Shown here piece after piece: positions 54,836 to 64,000 of a DNA stretch of 64,000 bases. Under the pieces are notes generated by a model. The model ran no database searches, was not told where the DNA came from, and saw only the letters and a list, made by a program, of their open reading frames with translations. Position 1 is the first letter of the stretch; the number at the start of each line of letters is the position of its first letter. Source of the stretch: Anticarsia gemmatalis. Lineage: Eukaryota; Arthropoda; Insecta; Lepidoptera; Erebidae. The stretch spans positions 3,231,501 to 3,295,500 of the forward strand of contig NC_134747.1 in the NCBI RefSeq assembly GCF_050436995.1, in the 5' to 3' direction. The position numbers were made by a program, and so were the translations under genes.

Positions 54836-55925
54836 ATGCAGGCAAAGTAAAGAGGCACCCTTTCCTTTCAAATTCCTCTTTCAGGGGCAAGATCCGACCA
54901 GTCCTTTTCAAATGCGTCTAGGTCATCCTGCCATCTCCATTTAAGTCTCCCGCGTCTGCTATGACCATCTTCTGGCATCCAGTTGGTAGATATGCGGGTC
55001 CACCTTTCCGAATGCATATGGATAATGTGGCCGGCTCAGTTCCATTTCAGCCAAGCGGTCTTCTCCCTTACATCGGCTATGCGAGTTTGGGAGCGCAGTA
55101 TAGAATTTCGGACGTGATCTGTTCTTTTGATGCATAATATACTATGCTCCATCGCTCTCTGGCTCTTTCTGGTTTTCCGTAAGGGACCATGTTTGGGCAG
55201 CGTAGGTAAGGACGGGTAGTAGGTATAAACATGTCGACGAGCTTTCACTTCAGTGACAGAGGAAGGTTACCCTTCATTAGCTCTTTCCTGGACCAGGATC
55301 TCTTTCAGGCACTTGTGACACGTTTGTCCAACTCTTTGTCCCGTCGGTTGTTAAAAGAGGTTATCTGGCCCTAGCAAGTGTACTCGTCGACATAGTCTAT
55401 GACGTGCCCGTCTACCTCGACCCTACGTTTTGTGTTGTTGGTCATAACCTGGGTTTTTGTACGGTTCTTACTCAGTCCAATCTGAAGGTTTGCCGTGCTC
55501 AGATCTTTGAGCATTGATTCGAGTTCCGATGCCGAAAAAGAGAAGAGGACTATGTCATCTACAAAACAATGGTTTGTTAACTGTTTACCACTTACAACTA
55601 TGCTTTTGATTGCCATAACACCGCCAGGCTCCTGAAAATTTCTCTGAGGGTGCTGGTAAATAACTTGGGAGATAGCGGGTCTCCCTGTTTCACGCTTGGA
55701 ATGATATTGTTGTCTATTGCTTTGATGAGTTTGATGTAAGAAGGTTCGATTCTACATAGTATCTTTAAGTAGGACTTGGATGGAGTGATGATTCTATGGC
55801 GGAATGAGTAATGCTGTCAAGAGCTTTGGAATAATCCACGAATGCTAAATATAAAGGCTTATAAAACTCAAAAACCTTTTCTATTATCTTATTTCTTTAA
55901 TACACCTGCTGCACTCAGTCTACTC
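54836..55925 (-). pseudogene. RTE-type LINE reverse transcriptase, 5'-truncated and broken
   Basis: The minus strand, joining frames, reads in order YLAFVDYSKALDS (motif A), VKQGDPLSPKLFT (motif B), TNHCFVDDIVLFSFSAS (motif C, within the open frame 55371-55616), GLSKNRTKTQVM, then a C-terminal part with KSQRAMEHSILCIKRTDHVR, TRIADVREKTAWLKWN and RGRLKWRWQDDLDAFEKDW. This order and the last motifs are typical of RTE-clade LINEs. The endonuclease is absent; stops and frameshifts are frequent. It lies wholly inside the inverted-repeat element 54210-56448, so it inserted later. Confidence 0.85.
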
Positions 55926-56452
55926 GTCACGTTACCCATTGATTGATGATGATGATTGATGTTTAGTTTTACTAAATAATGAAAGTTACGCACAAAGTTG
56001 ATCTCAATAATTTTACTTACTTAATAAAAAGTTCAGATTTTTTAATTTAGATTGTTTAATACAATGTTTTCCTGGTCTATTCAGTTATGGTTTTACTTAG
56101 TAATTATTATTAAACTTTTTGATACGGTTTTTTTACCAAAAAAGTACAATTAACCATTTTTATTTGTAAAAGTGTGTTTAATTTTTGACATATTTCTCAC
56201 AATATTGGTTCAAATTTTGAATGCAAAAGGGACTTATATGCTTTTTTCTCTTAATAGGTAACAGCTATTACAAAGTTTATTTTGTAGAAAGATAGAGCTA
56301 AAAAATACGCATCCAATGATATATTAACATCTTATGTTTAATAAATAAATATATGAAATATTATAAAAAAACAGTTTCAAAAATTTGTTTTGGCTCTCCT
56401 GTAAAATTTATAGATTTCGATTTGTGGCCCTTTTGTATTCAAGGAGCGACAT

Positions 56453-56970
56453 GGTTCAGTGCAACGATTACTAAATACTAGTAAATACTGGCGAAACGAT
56501 CTGTGTTCTACCTAAATGTGTTCAGATGTTTGTGTGGATTTTGGCAAATGGTGCGTGTTTTGGCCCCTTGTTTACGTATTGCAATCTATTCGGCATTGGA
56601 TTTCAAATATATGGTTTTCGTTATCACAAATCTGTAATTTAATAGCTTAAAAATTAATACTAGTTATTGTCAATAATCATCATCTTTAAAATTGTTTGTA
56701 TGCGTAGTTTTTCAGAAAGAAACGTAGTGAAAAATACCCGCGATCAAAGTGATTTTAAGTATGTATGTAGGTGTTTTCATCATTAATGTATCAAGTGTCT
56801 GTGATCATATGCCTTGAATATGCTTTTGTCATCTACTTTCAATTTATTGCTCAAAACTAGTTCTTATACAATACAAAGATATTGTATGAGTAAGTAGGTT
56901 AGAAATCAATTAAATCTTATAGACTGTAGTTTTGTGATTAAGTATATCATATTTGAACAAGCTTTGAATA
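56453..56970. other. Stretch with nothing recognised
   Basis: No gene or repeat recognised. Confidence 0.4.
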
Positions 56971-57154
56971 GTACCTCGATTCTCTACCACTATCGACTAC
57001 CGACAACCGGCTAGCTATCGAAATTTTGACATTTAGCATGTACTGCCAAAAAAAATTCTGCGACACCCGTCAGAGGCGCTGATCAGATTTTCATACAAAA
57101 TTTCTGGATGACAGGTCGGTTGTCGGTAGTCGTTAGTAATAGAGAATTGAGCTA
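56971..57154 (-). mobile_element. MITE (180-bp family), full copy
   Basis: TACCTCGATTCTCTACCACT to TAATAGAGAATTGAGCTA with TA at both borders; core CCCGTCAGAGGCGCTGATCA. Confidence 0.85.
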
Positions 57155-57184
57155 GAGCACTCATTTTAGGGAAGAAATATTATA

Positions 57185-57297
57185 AATAAATAAATAAATT
57201 TAACCAATTACTGTCCCACTGCTGGGCAAGGGTCTCCTCCCGTAATGAGGGAGGGGCTAGGCCTTGAGTCCACCACGCTGGCCAAGTGCGGGTTATT
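57185..57297 (-). repeat. SINE-A tail, minus strand
   Basis: TAAATAAATAAATAAATTTA (tail side), ACTGTCCCACTGCTGGGCAA, GGGAGGGGCTAGGCCTTGAG and CACGCTGGCCAAGTGCGGGT. Confidence 0.8.
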
Positions 57298-57744
57298 AAG
57301 TAAGAAATATTACATCTGAAATATCATTTACATAAAATTTTACATCATAAAATGTACTCACACAAAAATATTCTGTAAGCATCTCATTTACAAACACTCG
57401 TATCCATACTTTAACTTTTCACATAACACCGCATAACACCAGTTCAGAACATCAACATGCCGCAACTAATTCAAGTTTACAAAATGTCCATGTTAAAAAT
57501 ACGTACAAAAATATGATACGGATGAAAAAGAGGCATCCTAAAGTTGTAGCTTTGAATACATTCGACGAAAACATTTTATGTATCTCTGACCTGTAGTATG
57601 TTTTAAAATGCATCTTTTTTATTGACGAAAGAGATGCTTGCAGCCGTATTTCGCTTGTGTGTGTGTGTGTGTGTGTGTAAGTGGGAGAAATAGTTCCTAG
57701 TTTTCTACCTTAATTTGGAATTTCCCTGGTAACAGCTGCGCGGA
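57298..57744. repeat. Unrecognised stretch with a (GT)n microsatellite at 57656-57679
   Basis: About 11 GT dinucleotides. The rest shows nothing. Confidence 0.6.
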
Positions 57745-58018
57745 TCGATTTCTGAGGTTAAGTTACGTTTGTTTAGGTCGTTCTGCAGATGGGTGACCAT
57801 CTTATAATATGTGGGTCTCGGCTGACATTTTCTAAGATCTTTGTTGGTCGTTAACAGTAGTCAGAAGATTGAAAGTCTGACAGCTAGTTTTTTCGATGGG
57901 CAGCGTGTTATAACCCACGCCTGGTAGACAGTCGCTCTATGTAAAATACTGGTATCCAACTGCATTCGGACATAGAGACTAGAGGCCGACTCCAGCATTT
58001 TTGGTAGAAAGGCTAGGT
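57745..58018 (+). repeat. 5S-like dispersed repeat, fuller copy
   Basis: GCAGATGGGTGACCATCTTA near 57786-57805 resembles 5S box C. Then AACAGTAGTCAGAAGATTGA, GTCTGACAGCTAG and GACAGTCGCTCTATGTAAA. Partner of 11345-11547. Confidence 0.55.
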
Positions 58019-58034
58019 TTTAAAAAAATACAAA

Positions 58035-58095
58035 TTGACACTGGGCAAAGGTCTCCTCCTTGAATGAGTGAGAGGCATGACAGGCTTGAATTTTT
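58035..58095 (-). repeat. SINE-A tail scrap
   Basis: CACTGGGCAAAGGTCTCCTC and ATGAGTGAGAGGCATGACAG match an inverted tail. Confidence 0.5.
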
Positions 58096-60544
58096 TGCAT
58101 TTCTTCGAGAACTGCTTTAAAGAACTGTCATGCAAGCATGGTGCGATTGCGTTTTTTTTCGTTTAATGTTAAAAAAATTTAGAACATTTTAATAAAAAAT
58201 CGCAAAGTAAACACAGATTCGTAAATGTTTAACAATATAAATTAAAAATAAATTGATAACAATAAAAAATTAACTCGAACAAATTTTATCAAATTAACAA
58301 AACACGAATTTACTTCTAAATTAACAAGTCTATTTATAACCAAACAACGCTGATAATAATAAACTGGTGAACAAGTAGAATTATCGAATATCGTCTAATT
58401 TAACATGCGATGTTTAATATTAGGTTTGTGAACAGAACTAATTTCCACATGACAAAATTATATTGGATTTGAATTGCACAGTCAGCGAGCGAAGCGTCGA
58501 GTGTTATTAAATTTTGTATTACCATTCGTTCTCTCTTCGTACTCGTTAACGAAAACTAAATTATCGATAAATCGTTTTCGGAAATAACTCGTGTGGTGTC
58601 AAGTTATTTTTAAATATTTATTTAAGTTTTATGATATATAAAATCACACCTTTTTCGCATAGAGGTAGGCAGATAACACCACTCGGTACGACCCTAACAA
58701 ATTTATTTTGATTCATTCACATCCTTATATATCTTGTCACTCAGGAGTTTTATGAGAAGGAAAACATATGATAGCTCAAAATTACCAATTTTACTTCGAC
58801 TGAACATAGTATTGTTTACTAAGGTTTTTAAATTATCTTTGCATTTAATAATAACGATCAGCTAGATTTTAAGGTGAAAGGGGCTTTAGTTAAAGGATTT
58901 TTTTGTACCATGCGGTATCTTTTCATGCGGACGAAGCGGGCTGTAGAAAGGCAGCAATAATGAGACGTGTTCTACGACGTGTGACAATAGTAAGGCTCAC
59001 GGAATAGCTATTGATATTCAGCACCAATCTGTCTGATATTGATTACGTCACAATTCATGACGCATGAAGATATCACGTCTATTTATATAACTATGTGTTT
59101 ATATACTCATATTATTGTAAGTGAAGTTATAGCTAACTATAAGTTTAAACTTGTGGATTTCGGAAATAGTTGTTTCATTTTGAGACTAGTTAGTGCCCGC
59201 CTTTTTCCTTGGCTTATAAGTATCCTACTCCATGATTTAGTCTAGGTATCTTTGTATTTGCAAAATATATTAAAATACATTTTGTAGGTTTTGCATGAAG
59301 AGAAAGCAGACATATGTAGGTACATCCGTTCTCACAAAAAATTGCATTTATTTTATTAGAAGGATAGGATACGTTTTCATAAGAATTTTTGATAACTTAA
59401 TAAACGTAGAGACTTTTAATAAAGACCTGATAGAAACATCTATTTTTTTAGTATACAGAATCCAGGCCGAAGATTTTCAATAAATAACAGAAGGTTTTTT
59501 TCTACAAGAACGGATTTGCAACTTTCCTAAAATAGTTGCAGAATTCTTGTTAGAGACGCGATGCAGTCTCGATAATTACTACGATTAGACCAAATTACAT
59601 TCACAAGCACACAAAGGCGTTAAACCTCGATCAAATCGAGTAAAATCTCGATCCTAAATCTAAAGCCCACTCGAAACTACTTCACACGTAAATCAATGAA
59701 AGCGCACTAGGCTATAATTGGGAGTAGCACGATACAATACGTAGCGTATGTGATTGTATTAGAAAGACGGCCGGCAAACAGCGGTCTTCGCACGTACGCA
59801 AGTGACGACGTGACTGATTGTCCTTAACACTATGAGTTCTCGATTCATTGTCGCCTTTAAACTGTGTGATTTGAAAGTGAAAAGTTTACTAAGAAGAAAA
59901 ATTTAAATAAAACCATGATAGTCATTTATTGGGAACAGCTCGTATATATGTATATCGATATAACTATAAATATATTTGTGTAAAAATATATCAAGCTTTT
60001 TCAAAAATATTTTAGTTTAAGCACACACCGAGCTTTGGAAAGGAAAGATTCATTATAATTTATTGAATTTTTCATAATGGTTAGATACAGGTCTTTTTAA
60101 GATTGATTTTGCAAGCAGACCATACAAAAGCAGTGTGTGAATTTCGCTACAAAAACCTTTGCGTCTTTAATTTTTACGTTTGTAAATAAATAGATATTAT
60201 TGTGATTTAAAATTGACTCGGTTTATAAGGTTCCCTACTGTTTCCTTGTTATATTTAAATGTATGTTTGTAAACTAATTTCTAGTGCAACAAATAACTTC
60301 CATCAGCAAGAAAACCACAGTTTCATCAAACAGTAAACCTTAACCGGGTCTGTAACGAACGTTTAACTGAAAGCTCCTTGAAGCACTCCTAATTAATAAG
60401 CCTTTGACGTACAAACTGAATATTAACAGACATGAATATTTTAATGTAAGGTCAGTAAATGTTCAATAGTTTACACTGTGTTAATTACTGTTACAAATTA
60501 AGGATAAAATCTAGGCTTCTCGTAACTAATTATATTCACACCTA
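58096..60544. other. Long stretch with nothing recognised
   Basis: AT-rich. Frames at 59039-59245 and 59295-59483 are short and motif-free. Confidence 0.4.
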
Positions 60545-60675
60545 GTTTCTGCCTGCTTCTTCATCTGCGTGAAAAAAATTCTCCAGGCAAAAAATATTAT
60601 TAAAATATGATTGATTAGTAATTTTGTGTGAAAAGTAACATACACACATGCATTTACAACATTAGTAGGAAAGCT
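60545..60675 (+). repeat. RTE-like tail fragment
   Basis: CTGCTTCTTCATCTGCGTGA, GTGTGAAAAGTAACATACAC and ATTTACAACATTAGTAGGAA are an eroded 1459-1675 type tail. Confidence 0.45.
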
Positions 60676-61365
60676 TGTTTTGGGGAAAGTAGAAGAGACA
60701 CTGAGGACATATTTGTTTTTTTAAAGTAATGCTACTTTTTGACTCCGTCTCACTAACAAATTCCACGTTGAATTTCTTCAAAATCAGCTCGTCGGCTTAA
60801 CAGTCACAGCGTAACAGATAAACAAACTCGCATCCAAAATATATATCGTTTTTGTAACATTTTGAAAACATCTTGTTATGAACGCGGAAGTATTACATAC
60901 CTCTCAGACGTTAACTTAAAAGGGATTATCAAGCTCCAAAAATCGTAGCTAAACAGTACCCCAAGTGGTTAAAACAATCGACCTAGTTTAAAACACTATA
61001 GAATATAATCCAGGCTCGTAGTTGCGCGTCGCTAGCTCGTGGACAATGTAATTAGATTACAGTCTATTGTCAGCCCTCACAAATTGCCTCGTTCCATTGA
61101 AACGAATAGAAACGTTATTTTGTATTTTAATTAGATTTCCCGACCGATGTTAATACAAAATGGATTATTTGTTGGGGCTTTTGTTTTTGCATTCAATATT
61201 TAGAGTACTCGTAAAGAGTTAGTGAAAGCATAGTGTTTATAATGCCTTAAACATGGTGCCAATAGGTGGTCGAGTTTATATAACTATAAAGTCTAGACTA
61301 GTATAAGGCTCTTATCATAAGCCTTAATAACACTGTTTAAGTGTGCAGAACTTTAGAGCAACGTT
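60676..61365. other. Stretch with nothing recognised
   Basis: No gene or repeat recognised. Confidence 0.4.
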
Positions 61366-61550
61366 CAACTGCAAACTGCACATGTCACGTGCAAACTGCA
61401 AACTGCAAATGCACATAAATTCATAAAAATGACTGATTCTTAAAACTAATAACATGACTGCAGTTCGTGCTTTGTAGCTGTATTTGAGATCTGCAGCTTA
61501 CAATCTGTAGTTTGCGGTCTACTACCAGAGGTCCGCAGTTTGCGGTAGGC
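61366..61550. repeat. Imperfect foldback built from GCAAACT-type units
   Basis: The left arm has repeated GCAAACTGCA (61371, 61391 and 61398), and the right arm has its inverse (GTAGTTTGCGGTC near 61508, GCAGTTTGCGGTAG near 61533). The arms are short repeats rather than one clean inverted repeat, so a MITE is possible but unproven. Confidence 0.5.
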
Positions 61551-64000
61551 AGCCAGCTAGCTACTTAAGTACCTTCAAATAAAAAATACCAATTAAAAGA
61601 CTTTGTAAATATAAAAGCTGGTCTTCAATCATAATGACTCGTATTTTAAAATAAAACAGGTATAAAAACACTCCATCATCTCAAATTCATCGTTTAAATT
61701 ACATTCCCCGTGAGTACTTTAATCATCATAAACCATGGCACACCCTAGCTACAGCCACATAGCCTTATAGCCACTTTTCATCAATGCACGTCAACATTCA
61801 TAAATTCAACGTCAATTTTGAGAGCGCGTGTTTTATTTAAAGGGGAGGGGTTGTTTGGTACTTAGAAGTATTTTTAGGAAAAACATTATAATTTTTTGCA
61901 TATTCAAAATGCTTTTTATAACGTTACTATTTATAACGATGCTAATAAAATCTTGAAGAACTCAAATCATAAGTTTACGATATTACTTTCTGTCTGCGAT
62001 TTCCTTCTGTTCCTATCCTATGTTTTAATCCAGGATATACGATATTTGTGTACTAGATTTAATCAATTATCAAAACTTTTGTTCTAGCAATCTTAAAGTA
62101 TACATATTCTTGTACTACGGTTTAAACGCCCAAAACTGAGAATAAAACATAAATAACATAATCATCTAGTTTTGAATTAGAGACGCTAGACTTCAGACGT
62201 TGCTTACTTGTTATTTTCGTATCACTCAAAGCAGAGTGTTGCCTCAATCCTATTGTAAGTGATGGTAATGATATTAAATTATAAATAAACACGTCTTACA
62301 AACACAAACAGCCGTTATCGTGTGTTTACGCAGTATTAACTCTTGTACCCCTACTACGAGTCACTTCTGTACTTCTTACTGTAGTTAGTATCTTCTAGCT
62401 CAAATGACGAAGGTAACCGATTCAAATATTTTGCCGGAAACTAACATGACTATGTCTTTGACATAATATGGGTCGCGATTTGTGACCACAGCTGACTAAG
62501 TATTTTAAATTTCAGTAACTTTGAAAAGCGATAGAGCAGGAATCTGACACTTGAGTATCCCGTGACTGTATTGATATTTTGGGCTACCATTAAGATTGTT
62601 CCAGCAGAAACGGGAGATCCCAATAGTAACTCCCTTAAATACCCTTATACAATATACATATGTATATGTATATATAAAAGCCTTACCTTTTTAAAATTTA
62701 GTCTAATCCGATACATTACATGTATAAAATATTCGAATATATAAAAAAATCATTTATTAAACTATAACTACAATAGCTTATTAACAAAACGTAGTAGGGG
62801 TGTCGAACGGTAACTAAGAAACGATAATTAAACATAAACAAGCGGCTAAAATTGTTCGTACCTACACAAATAGTGTGTACATCAAACAGTTATCTAACAC
62901 TAGTTCAATGATCACACGTTTTGTGGAAAATTGAATGAAAACATATAGGAAATTGGAAGAAGAATTATTAGAATAGTGTTAGTTCTGAATGGCTAATTCT
63001 AGTTGGTTAGGTAACGAAACTTCTAGAAAACCTTTATTTTAGTTTTACTGTGTTTGATAGATACAAATAGCTTTGTTTTAGTATAGCAGTAAATATTTAG
63101 GTCTTAATAATAACCCTGGTTTTGTGAATGTTTAGTTAGCAATAGTAGTGTTAGAAATGAGAGTCGAATATGGGTCTCTCGATTAGGCTACTGAGATAAA
63201 GTTAAATTCTATAAATATTTTCATTCTTAACATAAATAAACAGTTGTGTTGTGATGTGTACTTTCACTGTTTAAATTTTTGTTACTCAATCACGCAAAAC
63301 ATCTAAACACGTAATTATTAAAAAAATATTAAAACTTTTGATCACCTCGATCAAAAATCAAATTATAACCTCGTATTTAATACTATACCTTAAAGTTAAG
63401 TAGGAAAAAGAATAATCTAATTATAAGCAAAAATCAATAAGTCTGGGGGCACGACAGTGGCCCCGCAAGTCTTACAGTATTACATAGATCTCACAACTTT
63501 TTACGGTAGAGAGAATGAGCAGCGAGACTTGGGGTGGTTTACAGAATGTTTTTGATGGCATATTATTTTACGTAGACAAAGTCGACGGGTGAAATAAGTT
63601 AAAAATAAATCAGGAAATTCCTTGAACAGATTATTGTCCGAACTATTTACCAATCAACTTTGTATCAGCATAATTGTTTCCAATAGAACGCTTAGGTTAA
63701 TGACTTGGAAGTGAAACAAAAGTTTTCGTCCATTTGAACGATTACAAAACATCAACATTAAATACTAATAAAGCGATAAAGTTAAGAGCTCCAATATCGT
63801 TGAGCTTTTAATAAATAAGGAATAAGGGTGGTCTTTATATAGCTGTGAATTTGTTTTGAAACTATATTCGAAGACTGTAAAGAGCGAGAAGGTGGGAATT
63901 TCTACATTGTCAAATAATGATGATGGTATTTAAGAATGTTTAATTAAAGTAGTATGTGATAAATTCCACAAAACTGCTTTTTGATTGTAAAACGACTCCA
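61551..64000. other. AT-rich stretch to the window end, nothing recognised
   Basis: A TATG/TA simple run at about 62652-62678. Short plus-strand frames at 61896-62087 and 62562-62744 have no motif. Confidence 0.4.

Larger units (their letters stand above)
54210..56448. mobile_element. Inverted-repeat DNA element, 2239 bp, 4-bp target duplication ACAT
   Basis: The ends CGCTCCTTSAATRCAAAAGG...CCACAA form about 27-bp inverted repeats. ACAT stands on both sides (54206-54209, 56449-56452). The motif TGCAAAAGGG or its reverse recurs near both ends (about 54220, 54355, 54556, 54628, 54700, 56222, 56428), as transposase-binding subterminal repeats often do. At 54510-54715 there are three units of about 78 bp. 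The centre is an RTE LINE insertion. No transposase seen. A 4-bp duplication other than TTAA would fit Sola- or Ginger-type elements; the assignment is open. Confidence 0.8.

Overview
The window looks like AT-rich genomic DNA from a moth or butterfly (Lepidoptera; a noctuid-like moth is my best guess, by inference). The evidence is the repeat content: non-autonomous Helitrons ending in a CGCAA/TTGCG hairpin plus CTAG, several tRNA-derived SINE families with the tails typical of Lepidoptera, 5S-like SINEs, RTE-type LINE pieces and many TA-flanked MITEs. There is no bacterial or viral gene organisation. Almost every short open reading frame is either chance in AT-rich DNA or the translation of a SINE.

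The single long coding region is an intronless minus-strand ORF of 682 codons (6801-8849). It joins a Ty3/gypsy-type Gag domain to two tandem copies of an endonuclease/exonuclease/phosphatase (EEP) domain of the non-LTR-retrotransposon type. The expected catalytic residues are missing from both EEP copies, apart from one Glu in the first. There is no zinc knuckle, protease or reverse transcriptase, yet the frame is open for 2 kb among relics full of stops. It is therefore a good candidate for a domesticated, transposon-derived host gene, and it is the most interesting object here. A broken hAT-like transposase relic lies just upstream (9130-9850).

Layout. 1-6.6 kb: Helitron, SINE and MITE copies, including a MITE nested inside another copy of its own family. 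6.6-9.9 kb: the Gag-EEP-EEP gene and the hAT relic. 10-16 kb: SINEs, Helitrons and a 1.09 kb TA-flanked element with 24-bp inverted repeats that keeps the start of a transposase ORF and a C-terminal PHD-like finger. 16-29 kb: SINE-rich, with a 5S-like SINE inserted into a tRNA SINE and leaving a clear 10-bp target duplication. 29-38 kb: a tandem array interrupted by a Tc1-like MITE, a PIF/Harbinger-like MITE, a perfect 27-bp palindrome, head-to-tail Helitrons, a 217-bp direct repeat pair and a 570-bp inverted-repeat element. 38-48 kb: sparse; two short GC-rich stretches with good splice borders (44057-44100 plus strand, 47742-47856 minus strand) are possible exons of unknown genes. 48-57 kb: a P-element-like THAP relic, a 242-bp MITE, and a 2.24 kb inverted-repeat element with a 4-bp target duplication that carries a broken RTE reverse transcriptase. 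57-64 kb: SINE tails, a foldback and otherwise nothing recognised.

Apart from the 682-codon gene no complete gene is visible, and no set of genes working together can be inferred. The window is best read as intergenic or long-intron DNA shaped by successive transposon insertions. All homology statements come from reading motifs by eye; no database search was run.
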